Assembly (NCBI GenBank): GCA_934215455.1
Contig: CAKPZX010000009.1
Location: 1-43,197 of the forward strand
DNA length: 43,197 nucleotides
Direction of reading: 5' to 3'
From: an uncultured Streptococcus sp.
GTDB taxonomy: Bacteria > Bacillota > Bacilli > Lactobacillales > Streptococcaceae
Position 1 is the stretch's first letter, and every line of letters starts with the position of its first letter. Below, piece by piece: positions 8,970 through 17,285 of the stretch. The translations under genes were made by a program, and so were the position numbers. The notes below the pieces were generated by a model. It was not told where the DNA came from. It did no database searches and worked only from the letters and a program-made list of their open reading frames with translations.

Positions 8970-9452
8970 TTAAATGAAGTCTGCCTCTGCAATAGCTTCT
9001 TTAACCACTTCCAATGGGAGATGGACCAGTTCTACCTCTTTTTCACGGTAGAGGTATTCGGCATATTCATCGATGCGGTATTGATGGATGTATACCACCC
9101 GCTTACAGCCAACTTGAAGCAATTGCTTGGTACAGTTGAGGCAAGGAAAATGCGTTACATAAGCTGTAAAGCCTTTTGGAATTCCACGTTCAGCTCCTTG
9201 CAAAATCGCATTGACTTCCGCATGAATCGTCCGGACACAATGTCCCTCGACCATAAGACAGCCATCCTCTAGACAATGATCTGTCCCAGAAACGGATCCA
9301 TTATACCCTGTTGCAATGACCTTATTATCCTTTACCAGTACAGCCCCAACCTTAGCTCGATTACAGGTCGCACGATTCGAAATCAGTAAGGCCTGTGCTG
9401 CAAAATATTCATCCCATGCTAGTCGATTGTGTGTCACCTTTGTATCCTCCAT
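8970..9452 (-). CDS. comEB: Deoxycytidylate (dCMP) deaminase, ComEB-like
   Basis: 160 residues of the cytidine/deoxycytidylate deaminase fold. The zinc-binding and catalytic motif is H77-A-E79 (TIHAEVNAIL), with C104 and C107 in FPCLNC as the other zinc ligands. It should convert dCMP to dUMP, feeding dTTP synthesis. Homologues are called ComEB in Bacillus because the gene sits in the comE operon; here it is not beside other competence genes, so that name reflects homology only. It has a strong GAGGAGAG site 0-8 bases before the ATG and its own extended -10 promoter at 9482-9487. Confidence 0.92.
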   Translation of the reverse strand: MEDTKVTHNRLAWDEYFAAQALLISNRATCNRAKVGAVLVKDNKVIATGYNGSVSGTDHCLEDGCLMVEGHCVRTIHAEVNAILQGAERGIPKGFTAYVTHFPCLNCTKQLLQVGCKRVVYIHQYRIDEYAEYLYREKEVELVHLPLEVVKEAIAEADFI

Positions 9453-9481
9453 CTCTCCTCATATCAGTTACGATTATTTTC

Positions 9482-9487
9482 ATTATA
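9482..9487 (-). promoter_or_regulatory. Extended -10 promoter of the dCMP deaminase gene
   Basis: The minus strand reads TGCTATAAT about 30 bases before the ATG and shortly after the terminator hairpin at 9511-9560. Confidence 0.65.
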
Positions 9488-9503
9488 GCATGAAATCAGC
9501 AAG

Positions 9504-9560
9504 AAAAAAAGGGAGTGGGAAAGAACTCTGACTAGTAAAAAAGAGTTCGTTTTCCCACCC
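9504..9560 (-). terminator. Strong rho-independent terminator after the rplT operon
   Basis: On the minus strand GGGTGGGAAAACGAACTCT pairs with AGAGTTCTTTCCCACTCCC around a loop of about 12 bases, followed by seven U (9510-9504). This is the canonical terminator of the infC-rpmI-rplT transcript and the last of three hairpins in the spacer. Confidence 0.85.
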
Positions 9561-9562
9561 CC

Positions 9563-9678
9563 GCACAGTTGATTAGGTCATCTTTAGAGCTTAAAAAGCG
9601 AATAAAGATACCAATCAACCACTGCGTCATACAGTTATTTCTATCATACATCAAAGGCTGGACAACTTTTGCCCAGCC
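9563..9678 (-). repeat. Two-hairpin intergenic element, one copy of a dispersed repeat
   Basis: Reading the minus strand, a 10-bp hairpin (arms 9678-9669 and 9665-9656, loop AAG) comes first. A 27-base spacer follows, then the 14-mer GACGCAGTGGTTGA (9628-9615). That 14-mer opens a long imperfect hairpin closing at 9563, with nested arms GCAGTGGTTGATTGG/CCTAATCAACTGTGC, ATCTTTA/TAAAGAT and GCTT/AAGC. A second copy of the same layout begins at 43123. It lies between the rplT stop and the terminator at 9504-9560. Confidence 0.7.
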
Positions 9679-9689
9679 TATTATAAACA

Positions 9690-10049
9690 TTATTTACCAA
9701 GTTTTGCTTTAGCTGCATCTGCAAGAGCTGTGAAAGCCGCTGCATCGTTAACAGCCAAGTCAGCAAGCATTTTACGGTTAACTTCGATCTCAGCCAATTT
9801 CAAACCATGCATCAATTGTGAGTATGAAAGTCCGTTCAAACGAGCTGCCGCATTGATACGTGTGATCCACAATTTACGGAAGTCACGTTTCTTTTGACGA
9901 CGGTCACGGTATGCATAGTAGTAAGAGTTCATTACTTGTTCTTTTGCAGTACGGAACAAGATATGTTTAGCTCCATAGTAACCTTTAGCTAATTTAAGAA
10001 TACGTTTACGACGTTTGCGTGATACAACGCCACCTTTAACACGTGCCAT
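9690..10049 (-). CDS. rplT: Large ribosomal subunit protein bL20
   Basis: 119 residues, the normal length for bL20, starting [20 protein letters not shown] and rich in Lys and Arg. It binds 23S rRNA early in 50S assembly. In other Firmicutes L20 also binds the infC leader to repress the infC-rpmI-rplT operon. It is the last gene of that operon here, 49 bases after rpmI. Confidence 0.98.
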
Positions 10050-10098
10050 TTATATTTCCTCCAATATTTCCTAGAATTCTTTACTTACGAATACGCGA

Positions 10099-10299
10099 TT
10101 ATTTCAAGCGAGTAAGCATTGCTTTGATACGTTTGAAATCTCCTGAATGCACCATAGATGCTTTACGAAGATGACGACGTTGTTTCTTAGTTTTTCCGTG
10201 GAAACGGTGAGAAGTGTAAGCACGGAAACGTTTAAGTCCACCAGAACCTGTACGTTTGAAACGTTTAGCTGATGCGCGGTGTGTTTTTTGTTTTGGCAT
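10099..10299 (-). CDS. rpmI: Large ribosomal subunit protein bL35
   Basis: 66 residues starting [20 protein letters not shown], the conserved bL35 N-terminus, with normal length and a very basic composition. It is the middle gene of infC-rpmI-rplT, 33 bases after infC, with a GGAG-type site before the ATG. Confidence 0.98.
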   Translation of the reverse strand: MPKQKTHRASAKRFKRTGSGGLKRFRAYTSHRFHGKTKKQRRHLRKASMVHSGDFKRIKAMLTRLK

Positions 10300-10332
10300 G
10301 ATATTTTCTCCTTTTTTTAACTTTCTGACAGA

Positions 10333-10854
10333 TTATTTCTTGTCAGTTGCTGGCGCCAATTGCATGAACATTTGACGTCCATCCATCTTAGCTCGTTGTT
10401 CGATGATCGCCACATCTTGTGTCGCTTCAGCGAAGTCGGCTAAAACTTTAGCACCAATCTCTTTGTGGGTAATCATACGACCCTTAAAGCGAATGGATAC
10501 CTTCACTTTATTTCCTTTTTCAAGGAATTTGCGAGCATTGCGAAGTTTTGTATCGAAATCACCCTTGTCAATCACTGGGCTCAAACGAACTTCTTTCACG
10601 GTCACAACGCTTTGTTTTTTGCGTTGTTCTTTTTGCTTCTTCTGGTACTCAAATTTGAACTTACCGTAGTCCATAATTTTCGCAACAGGAGGTTTAGCTT
10701 GAGGTTGAATGAGAACCAAGTCAACATTAGCGTCGTCCGCAAGTGCTTGCGCTTCGCTAAGTGGTTTGATACCCAATTGCTCACCTTCAAGACCGATTAA
10801 GCGAACTTCACGTACACGAATTTCATCATTGATGAATAAGTCTTGCTTTGCTAT
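10333..10854 (-). CDS. infC: Translation initiation factor IF-3, probable AUA start
   Basis: IF-3 binds the 30S subunit and proofreads the start codon. The conserved core starts [20 protein letters not shown], and the C-terminal domain includes [18 protein letters not shown] and [14 protein letters not shown] place the start at the ATA codon 10854-10852. The Shine-Dalgarno AGAGGTG lies six bases before it, and the codon aligns with the AUU/AUG starts of other IF-3 proteins. In-frame alternatives are GTG at 10863 (part of the Shine-Dalgarno itself) and TTG at 10890 (185 residues, inside the leader). Rare AUU/AUA starts are known for infC and let IF-3 repress its own translation. The longer frame up to 10968 reads through the leader RNA. 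Confidence 0.95.
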   Translation of the reverse strand: MAKQDLFINDEIRVREVRLIGLEGEQLGIKPLSEAQALADDANVDLVLIQPQAKPPVAKIMDYGKFKFEYQKKQKEQRKKQSVVTVKEVRLSPVIDKGDFDTKLRNARKFLEKGNKVKVSIRFKGRMITHKEIGAKVLADFAEATQDVAIIEQRAKMDGRQMFMQLAPATDKK

Positions 10855-10863
10855 GGTTTTCAC

Positions 10864-11012
10864 CTCTTTTTTATTATTCGAGAAAAACAAAGAACGGACC
10901 TGTGCAAAACAGGCCCGAACTACATGATGTATTTCATTACTGAAACTTGATCCGTAGGGGCCAGGCAACTTGCGTCACAAGGCGAGAAGTTCTCACTTCT
11001 GCTTTTCTCAAC
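10864..11012 (-). promoter_or_regulatory. infC-rpmI-rplT leader with attenuator hairpin (L20-leader type)
   Basis: The leader runs about 150 bases from the predicted transcript start to infC. It ends in a stable 9-bp hairpin (arms 10917-10909 and 10903-10895, loop of 5, one G-U). A U-rich tail TTCTTTGTTTTT follows, which has the form of an intrinsic terminator. Upstream GC-rich blocks (for example GAAGTGAGAACTTC) could form competing structures. Firmicute infC operons are attenuated by ribosomal protein L20 through such leaders; L20 binding here is inferred. Confidence 0.7.
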
Positions 11013-11018
11013 TTTTAT

Positions 11019-11047
11019 ATGATATCAAGTTTTTTATTCTTTGTCAA
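11019..11047 (-). promoter_or_regulatory. Sigma-A promoter of infC-rpmI-rplT
   Basis: The minus strand has TTGACA (11047-11042), a 17-base spacer and TATCAT (11024-11019). The perfect -35 box overlaps the last codons of cmk (Leu-Asp-Lys-Glu-stop), so cmk and the infC operon can be uncoupled. Confidence 0.8.
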
Positions 11048-11714
11048 GAAGTTTTTTTGCTTTTTCTTCAATAAAGGCAACAACGTCTGCAATTCCAACA
11101 CCCGTTGTGTCAAAATGAATGGCATCAGCTGCAGGTTTCAAAGGAGAAACGGTACGGTGGCTGTCCTTATAGTCCCGCTCAGCGATTTCTTTTTTCAACA
11201 ATTCAAGATCCGCTGTGATGCCCTTTTCAACATTTTCCTTATAACGACGTTCTGCCCGCTCCTCAACAGAAGCGACCAAAAAGATCTTCAACTCTGCATG
11301 TGGAAGGACGACGGTCCCAATATCGCGTCCATCCATAACGATGCCCCCCTCTGCTGCAATTTCTTGCTGTAGAGTGACAAGTTTTTCACGGATCGGCGCA
11401 AGTGCTGCAACCCATGAAACATTGTTGGTCACTTGGTTATCGCGAATCGGGTGAGTAATATCCACGTCCGCTACAAAGACAAGCTGCTCTCCTTCTTCTG
11501 AACGACCGAAACTAATTGGATACTGATCTAAAAGGGCTAAGAGGTCATCAACCTGTTCAGCTGTCAGATTATTTTGCAAAGCTAGGTAAGTCGCTGCACG
11601 GTACATAGCTCCTGTGTCTAGATACGTATAGTCTAGATCCTTGGCAATGATCTTTGCAACCGTGGATTTTCCACTGGAAGCCGGTCCATCAATGGCAATT
11701 TGAATTTGTTTCAT
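11034..11714 (-). CDS. cmk: Cytidylate kinase
   Basis: 226 residues, starting [20 protein letters not shown] with the P-loop GPASSGKST at residues 9-17. Further signatures are [16 protein letters not shown] and [20 protein letters not shown]. The enzyme phosphorylates CMP and dCMP in pyrimidine nucleotide salvage. It lies 14 bases downstream of the LysM protein gene and is probably co-transcribed with it. Its 3' end carries the -35 box of the infC promoter. Confidence 0.97.
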   Translation of the reverse strand: MKQIQIAIDGPASSGKSTVAKIIAKDLDYTYLDTGAMYRAATYLALQNNLTAEQVDDLLALLDQYPISFGRSEEGEQLVFVADVDITHPIRDNQVTNNVSWVAALAPIREKLVTLQQEIAAEGGIVMDGRDIGTVVLPHAELKIFLVASVEERAERRYKENVEKGITADLELLKKEIAERDYKDSHRTVSPLKPAADAIHFDTTGVGIADVVAFIEEKAKKLLDKE

Positions 11715-11728
11715 ACTGTCCTCAACTC

Positions 11729-12184
11729 CTACTGAATCTTAACGACATCACCAGGATTGGCATACCATGATCCTGTAGACATGTGAGATGGATTTAATTG
11801 TTCCAATTGGGCAATGGAAATACCAGCACGCGCAGCGATCGCTGCTTCCCCTTCACCTGCTTGAACAGTGATCGTACCTTCTTCAGAGTTCTCATCTTTT
11901 GAACTATCGTCTTTAGCCGCTTGGTCAGTTTGTGCTGCAGGGGCTGATGATTTCTGTTCAACCTTAGTCTCTCCATTGTAGAAACCAGACATTTGTTTTG
12001 ATTTATTGCTGCCACCTGTTGAAAGGAAAATCAACAAGCAGACCATCGCTACTACTACTACAAAGAAAATAATGGCTAAAATTGTCAATAGACGATCTGC
12101 CTTCATTCCATTTAACTTACTCGTTCTTTTCAATGTTTCTTCTCCATCATCGTAAATATCTTCTTCCCATGGTTCTTTTGCCAT
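11729..12184 (-). CDS. SAG1386/EF1546-family surface protein with LysM domain
   Basis: From the ATG at 12184, which has AAGGAGG six bases upstream, the protein has 151 residues. It has an acidic cytosolic N-terminus ([16 protein letters not shown]), one membrane segment (about 34-57, [20 protein letters not shown]), and a Ser/Gln/Asp-rich linker. A C-terminal LysM-like domain ends in [11 protein letters not shown]. LysM domains bind peptidoglycan, so this type II membrane protein probably contacts the wall from the outer face. The position between ferredoxin and cmk is the one I recall for this family in streptococci. Its role is unknown. Confidence 0.88.
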   Translation of the reverse strand: MAKEPWEEDIYDDGEETLKRTSKLNGMKADRLLTILAIIFFVVVVAMVCLLIFLSTGGSNKSKQMSGFYNGETKVEQKSSAPAAQTDQAAKDDSSKDENSEEGTITVQAGEGEAAIAARAGISIAQLEQLNPSHMSTGSWYANPGDVVKIQ

Positions 12185-12194
12185 GACTTCCTCC

Positions 12195-12223
12195 TTGTTT
12201 TTTCTCGTAAAAATCATTACAAT
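12195..12223 (+). promoter_or_regulatory. Promoter giving an apparently leaderless ferredoxin mRNA
   Basis: TTGTTT (12195-12200), a 17-base spacer and TACAAT (12218-12223) are followed by only six bases before the ATG at 12230. Transcription normally starts about seven bases after the -10, so the mRNA should begin at or near the start codon. No Shine-Dalgarno is present. Confidence 0.6.
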
Positions 12224-12229
12224 AGAAGT

Positions 12230-12430
12230 ATGAAAGTTACGTTAATTCCAGATCGTTGCATCGCTTGCGGTCTCTGTCAGACCTATTCTGAATTATATGA
12301 TTACCATGACAATGGCATCGTTAAATTCGCTTCTGAAGAGGACGACCTCCTTGAAAAGGAAGTTCCTGTCACAAACGATGTTCTCGAGGCTATCAAAGAA
12401 TGCCCCACTCATGCTCTCTTAAAAGATTAA
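12230..12430 (+). CDS. fer: Single-cluster 4Fe-4S ferredoxin
   Basis: 66 residues. The cluster ligands are C10, C13 and C16 in RCIACGLCQ, with the fourth cysteine in the late CPTHAL motif. The second CxxCxxC set of two-cluster ferredoxins is absent, so it should carry a single 4Fe-4S (or 3Fe-4S) cluster. It is the only plus-strand gene between positions 1 and 31,600. It is transcribed divergently from the LysM protein gene. The partner redox enzyme is unknown. Confidence 0.92.
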   Translation: MKVTLIPDRCIACGLCQTYSELYDYHDNGIVKFASEEDDLLEKEVPVTNDVLEAIKECPTHALLKD

Positions 12431-12443
12431 GAGGGCTTTTTAT
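12414..12443 (+). terminator. Terminator of the ferredoxin gene
   Basis: GCTCTCTTAA (12414-12423) and TTAAGAGGGC (12428-12437) form a 10-bp stem with one G-U and a 4-base loop, followed by TTTTTATTT. The stem includes the ferredoxin stop codon, and the U tract runs into the 3' end of the convergent ebsA. Confidence 0.8.
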
Positions 12444-12916
12444 TTGTTTGCATAATACATCTCGTAGTAATCCACATGGATGAAATTGTCCGTCAGGATT
12501 ACTTCTCCCTTAAAATAAGGATTTAAGGCAAGCGCATTGATAAAGTATTTTTTCGGCCATTTACGCATACAGAATGTCCGACTGCGCGAACCATCATTAA
12601 AAATGAGCTTGATCGATTTCTTATTTACTTCGACCTTTTCGATCGAGTCAATCTTGACCTTGATTGGAGTAAAAGGATTAGCTGTAATAATCCGCAATAT
12701 CCCATCCTCATAGATCGTGAAGTAACGATGGACCCCAATCGCGAGCAAGACCATAAATAAAAAGAACGAAAACAAAACTAGCGTTGGCACACTAGAGCTC
12801 TCATACATCAAGGCCAGTCCAATAAAGACCGGAATCACTGCAATGGACCAATAAGTCACAAGAATAGATAAGTCCGGTTGCCAATGATAATGGACCTTTC
12901 CAAATATCTTAATCAT
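12440..12916 (-). CDS. ebsA: EbsA-family protein
   Basis: 158 residues with two membrane segments near the N-terminus (about 18-38 and 44-66) and a basic, PH-like C-terminal half (VKIDSIEKVEVNKKSIKLIF, KWPKKYFINAL). It matches the EbsA family, named after an Enterococcus gene near the sex-pheromone aggregation/adhesion loci and sometimes annotated as pore-forming. The biochemical role is unproven. It converges with the ferredoxin gene, 9 bases between stops. Confidence 0.82.
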   Translation of the reverse strand: MIKIFGKVHYHWQPDLSILVTYWSIAVIPVFIGLALMYESSSVPTLVLFSFFLFMVLLAIGVHRYFTIYEDGILRIITANPFTPIKVKIDSIEKVEVNKKSIKLIFNDGSRSRTFCMRKWPKKYFINALALNPYFKGEVILTDNFIHVDYYEMYYANK

Positions 12917-12949
12917 GAGCGTACCCCCATCTAATAGTTTAGCATAAAA

Positions 12950-13008
12950 AACAAAAAAAAGGGAGCCAGACAGCCAAAATCACAAAGATTTTTACCTGCT
13001 AGCTCTCC
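12950..13008 (-). terminator. Terminator of the rgp operon
   Basis: The minus strand forms an imperfect long stem: AAGGAGAGCTAGCAG pairs with CTGTCTGGCTCCCTT with small bulges, enclosing a 20-base internal region. A run of eight U follows. It lies just after the stop of the GacH-like gene. Confidence 0.75.
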
Positions 13009-13010
13009 TT

Positions 13011-15536
13011 TTAATTGGATTTATCAGTTGGAACTTTAAAGAAGTCTTTAGAAAGGTAACCTTTTCCACTAATCAAGTCGTATTCAACCATTTTCAAATC
13101 CTCTGCAATTTCTTGTGCTTCTCCTTCCAAGGCCTTTTTATCGACACTTGCTTTTTTCAATACTTCAGTCAACAAAGCATAGTAAGGCGAAACTTTTGAA
13201 TTGGTCTGTTCAAAGACCATAGCAGAGAAATCACTTGAATTGACCAAAGGATAGTTCAATTTCGGTGCATCAAAATTACTCCAAATGAAGTAGTCTGTCT
13301 GATACTGACTCTCCGGATTATTCTTAAAGGCGGACTCAGGATAAAGACCTGGCAAGTGATCCCCATAGAATACCACTGTAATCTTCTTATCTATTTTAGA
13401 AAGACTTTCCAGGAAGGATTGGGTGGCGGTGTCAGTTTGTGAAAGTAAACGACTGTAGAAAGTCAGTTTTGAATTTTCTTCATCACTAAAACCTTTACCT
13501 TTGGCATCCAAGGTTTCTGGGTTTGCTTCTAACCATGGGGTATGATTTTGCATGGTCATCACAGAAAAGAATTGTCCGGTTTTGTCGTTTAAGTTATCCA
13601 ACACAATATTATAGGTGGATTCATCACTCGGACTAATTCCTTCTTTTCTGTACTTGATTCCCTTTGTATCCGTCGTAATAAAATCTTTGAAATCCAATCT
13701 CGAATACACGATATCCCGAGAATAATTCGATTTACCTGCCAAGTGAACAGCAATCTTATTCTGTTTTGAGTATGCATTACTAATAGACGGCACATCATGG
13801 ATCTTAGGAAGAACTTCCGTATACAAGACAGATACAGTTTGTGATAAATTATAGAATGGTAAACCTGTAAGAGTCTGGAACTCCATATTTGCAGTTCCGC
13901 CACCATATCCATCCGATTGCATTTGCCCACTCGTGTGGGTCTTCATGATATTCTCAATATTTGGAATCGGATTTTGCGTAAGCTCTACTCCCTCGACCTT
14001 TCTAGGATCAGAAAAACTTTCACTCAGAATATAAATGACCGTTTGATCGTTTAAGTAGTTACTTCTCTCCTTATTGATCTCATTCGACAAGTTGGTATAT
14101 TTTTGAGCTATTTTCTCAAGACGTTCTTTGGAATAACCATCCGGTTTTGGAACAACCTCCGTCGTCAATTGATTCATCCAAACATAAGACAATCCTTTAT
14201 AACGAGCATTGGTCGTATTCCCTAGCCAATTAATATCCTGGTAATTGTTCAGGGTACTTATAATTGGTACATTAGCCTTGATCTTCCCGTTTTCTTTATC
14301 ACTGAATATCCCATTGACACTCTTAAAACATAAGAGCATCACTGCAATAGCTCCGATTTGTATTTTCCATGAAGAAATAATTCTTCCTTTAAAGAGGTAC
14401 TTTTTCCCGACAATCAGTAGACAAACCAGGAAGATCACCAATAAAAAGATGTAAAATATTTGCGCTTTGTCCATAAAGCTCAAAAGCGTCATTGGTTTGG
14501 TTAACCAAGTTAAATCACTCGGTAAAACTGGTTCATTCCTCATGCCAAACTTGATGGAATTTGCAACTACAAAAGCTATAGATACAATGGAAATGAGACA
14601 GGTAGCAATCCAATATTGATTGATACAAATGTAAACAAAGATAAGGATCGCTGTCAGAATGAGAATTTGAAATAAGATGGCATCTGGAATCGTGTAATGA
14701 ACGCCTAAGAAGGGTTCTGTTCGACCTAAACTAAATTGTATAAAATAATTCAATACAATTGCGATGGTGGTACTAGAGAAGAATACTAAAGAGAAACTCG
14801 GTTTGTTCTTGACGAAATCTCGCTGCCCTTTTGTGTATAAAAACCCAAGCAAGGAAATCAAAGGAAATAGAAAATATAAAAACTCATTTGTCAACCAGAA
14901 TTGTTGAGCTGAGTATTTGCCAATTTCAAACGCCTTATACAAAAAATTATCTGTCCTGTAAATAAGGGTCGAAAAATTTTTGTCTGTTACGATGAAGGTG
15001 ATCAAGAGTTGTGACAAGACCAAATACTGGTAGTTCTCGCCTATCTCTTCTCCTCCTTTTTTCCGACTTGGCAGCTTATCATAATGCTGTCGTAATAGAA
15101 CCAAACCACCTGTAGAAGCAAACAGAAGGAAAATGACAAGGAAGGAGTCCGTTCTAAAGAATGGATTCTGATCAAAATTCCAAACCTTGTATTTTGGATT
15201 ATTCAAATAAATCGTGATTTCTGTCAAATAAGAAAGGGTATTGTAGACCAAATAACTGACAATCAGCTTTAAAGGAAACCATTTTTTAAAATTGAACTGG
15301 GATAATATTGGAATTAATAGCAAGAAACTAATTCCAAATAGAATTCCTAAAAAATTAACATATTGTAGGACAGTTCCTGTTGCTTTGTTATGAACTGCAA
15401 GATTATTCTGAGCTAGGTAAAAATTAAAAAAAGAAAATAGAACGAAAGTAACCCCATAATACCACTGAGTTCTTGAGACTTTCGATAATGCTGAGAGGAT
15501 AAATTCTTTAACATTAAACTCTTTTTTCCGTTTCAT
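13011..15536 (-). CDS. GacH/LtaS-like glycerol-phosphate transferase of the cell-wall polysaccharide
   Basis: 841 residues. The first ~410 hold about ten or eleven membrane segments; the rest (about 490-800) is an extracellular sulfatase/LTA-synthase domain. Active-site features are the threonine in YGGGTANMEF (the usual nucleophile position), MQNHTPW, and the metal-binding YGDHLPGLYP. Its position as last gene after rgpF and its length match GacH/SccH, which transfers glycerol phosphate from phosphatidylglycerol to polysaccharide side-chain sugars in S. pyogenes and S. mutans. A lipoteichoic-acid synthase is the alternative, but that protein has about five membrane segments and is not linked to rgp. 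The start overlaps the rgpF stop by one base. Confidence 0.82.
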   Translation of the reverse strand: MKRKKEFNVKEFILSALSKVSRTQWYYGVTFVLFSFFNFYLAQNNLAVHNKATGTVLQYVNFLGILFGISFLLLIPILSQFNFKKWFPLKLIVSYLVYNTLSYLTEITIYLNNPKYKVWNFDQNPFFRTDSFLVIFLLFASTGGLVLLRQHYDKLPSRKKGGEEIGENYQYLVLSQLLITFIVTDKNFSTLIYRTDNFLYKAFEIGKYSAQQFWLTNEFLYFLFPLISLLGFLYTKGQRDFVKNKPSFSLVFFSSTTIAIVLNYFIQFSLGRTEPFLGVHYTIPDAILFQILILTAILIFVYICINQYWIATCLISIVSIAFVVANSIKFGMRNEPVLPSDLTWLTKPMTLLSFMDKAQIFYIFLLVIFLVCLLIVGKKYLFKGRIISSWKIQIGAIAVMLLCFKSVNGIFSDKENGKIKANVPIISTLNNYQDINWLGNTTNARYKGLSYVWMNQLTTEVVPKPDGYSKERLEKIAQKYTNLSNEINKERSNYLNDQTVIYILSESFSDPRKVEGVELTQNPIPNIENIMKTHTSGQMQSDGYGGGTANMEFQTLTGLPFYNLSQTVSVLYTEVLPKIHDVPSISNAYSKQNKIAVHLAGKSNYSRDIVYSRLDFKDFITTDTKGIKYRKEGISPSDESTYNIVLDNLNDKTGQFFSVMTMQNHTPWLEANPETLDAKGKGFSDEENSKLTFYSRLLSQTDTATQSFLESLSKIDKKITVVFYGDHLPGLYPESAFKNNPESQYQTDYFIWSNFDAPKLNYPLVNSSDFSAMVFEQTNSKVSPYYALLTEVLKKASVDKKALEGEAQEIAEDLKMVEYDLISGKGYLSKDFFKVPTDKSN

Positions 15537-17284
15537 TATTTCACTTTCTTTATCATTCTTTTTAATATATATTTCACAGCTCTTGCAGGACCGATTACGA
15601 TATACTTCAAGGCTCCTTTGATCCCCCCAATTTGATTAAAGTCCACAAAGGTATGGGGTTGGAGATCTTCACGATTGTTCAATTGCTTATTATCAATAAA
15701 TGGTGTCAGGACATGAGGATTTTGAGAGATCCTAAAGTCATATTTTTGGTCCCAAGCAATGTAGATCAACAAACGTTCGATCGCATGCAATATCGAATTT
15801 TGAGGTAGAGGTTCAGCCGGAACATCTGCTACTGTCAAATTCAAATCAAAGAGTGGTTTCAAAGCATCGTATTTAAACCAAACAAAGGTCCCATAACTCA
15901 TAACAAAGGTATTGAGATTTTTGAAGTCAATCGTCTTGGTCGCTCCCATCCGTTCCCAGAGCTTGTTCATCTCTGGTGAAATAAGAGCTTCATTCCAAGC
16001 AACCACTATTCGATTGTAACGGAAGAAAGTTGGAATATCTGCGATAGTGATTCCGACTTTTGGATTGGCTTCCATATTGGCTAGGATTTGATCAGCCGGT
16101 TTGACCAACATCTCGATTAATTCTTTGCGCCAAGATTCACCTGCCCAGAAATCTGCTTCTTTAGATTTCTTAGTATGGAAATGGCCAACATAATCATATT
16201 GAGAAAGTTGCTCTTTTAAGAGCAGCATTGGCAATACATCCCGTCCAATATTTCCAGTCACCACAACCGTCGCATCTTGTGCCCGATTAGAAAGAATTTT
16301 CTCAATATCCTGCTTCTTCTCTTCTACATCTGTCGTGATCCATAAGTCATAAGCGAAATGAAAGGTTTGAAAAGCATCTAGAAATTCTTCCAGGAGGTCC
16401 ACATAAAAGACATGAAGATGAACCGCAACTTTTTTACCGAACTCTCCAGCTAATTCCTGATTTTTCAAGTACTTACGAGACAAGAGATAAGGATAGTCCG
16501 GACGATCGATCATAGACATGTGGTTGAGAATCAAATCTAATGGATAGTTCGAAACACGCTCCAACTCATCAAAAATATAAGGCATAATCCCTTCATTGTT
16601 TGCAATGGTTTTGACTTTGATAAAAGGAACCTTATGACGGAGAATCGCTGTAGGATTGTAGTAAGAAAAGTCCGGATAGAGCATCCCTGTGGTGTCTTCA
16701 TGAATGGTATCAAAGACCGTCTTATAGCGAAAACCAGCATCCAAGAAATTCGTTGTGACCTTGGTTTCATAGTTATCAATCACATCTTGAACATTGGTGA
16801 AGTCTTGAACACCCTGCCAAAATTCTAGGAAGGCGCTTGATGTCAACACCTGTTTTTTAAAACTGAGATAATAACTCTGAATATGCTCGTTAAAATCCTT
16901 GTCTTTCCGGTAATTGGTCATTCCCCAGAAATCCACTTCATTATCATTTTCAAACCGCTGATAGATTGGTTCTAGATCCCAAAGAGGTCCAAAGCAGGTA
17001 TCATTCATGAGGGTAACCGAATCAAAATGAGCCAGTTGATCAAAGCCGACTGTCTTCATTCCATCCCGCCAAGCCGCAAAGTCAAAGCCACTATTTTGGC
17101 GCTCTAGAATATCGTCTACCAGATGTTGTGCTACTAAATTAGACTTCACATCTTCTGGTAGTTGACTATTGGAGATAAAGACCACCCGTGTATATAAGGG
17201 ACGAATCTTTTCTAATTGATAGAGTACATGCCCACTAATAAAATTAAACTTATTGTAGTGAACATATAAAAGTAAACGTTGCAT
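15536..17284 (-). CDS. rgpF: RgpF-type rhamnan synthesis glycosyltransferase
   Basis: 582 residues of the RgpF family (rhamnan synthesis protein F). Typical stretches are RLLLYVHYNKFNFISGHVLY at the N-terminus, NSGFDFAAWRDGMKTVGF, NDTCFGPLWDLEPIY, and in the second half YVGHFHTKKSKEADFWAGES. The family extends the polyrhamnose backbone on the inner face of the membrane using dTDP-L-rhamnose. One base separates it from the upstream GT4 gene and it overlaps the next gene by one base, so the operon is tightly coupled. Confidence 0.93.
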   Translation of the reverse strand: MQRLLLYVHYNKFNFISGHVLYQLEKIRPLYTRVVFISNSQLPEDVKSNLVAQHLVDDILERQNSGFDFAAWRDGMKTVGFDQLAHFDSVTLMNDTCFGPLWDLEPIYQRFENDNEVDFWGMTNYRKDKDFNEHIQSYYLSFKKQVLTSSAFLEFWQGVQDFTNVQDVIDNYETKVTTNFLDAGFRYKTVFDTIHEDTTGMLYPDFSYYNPTAILRHKVPFIKVKTIANNEGIMPYIFDELERVSNYPLDLILNHMSMIDRPDYPYLLSRKYLKNQELAGEFGKKVAVHLHVFYVDLLEEFLDAFQTFHFAYDLWITTDVEEKKQDIEKILSNRAQDATVVVTGNIGRDVLPMLLLKEQLSQYDYVGHFHTKKSKEADFWAGESWRKELIEMLVKPADQILANMEANPKVGITIADIPTFFRYNRIVVAWNEALISPEMNKLWERMGATKTIDFKNLNTFVMSYGTFVWFKYDALKPLFDLNLTVADVPAEPLPQNSILHAIERLLIYIAWDQKYDFRISQNPHVLTPFIDNKQLNNREDLQPHTFVDFNQIGGIKGALKYIVIGPARAVKYILKRMIKKVK

Positions 17285-17285
17285 A

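Noticed and set aside
10855..10968. N-terminal extension of IF-3 ([13 protein letters not shown]...)
   Set aside because: It reads through the attenuator hairpin and leader, has no ribosome-binding site, and does not match IF-3 N-termini.
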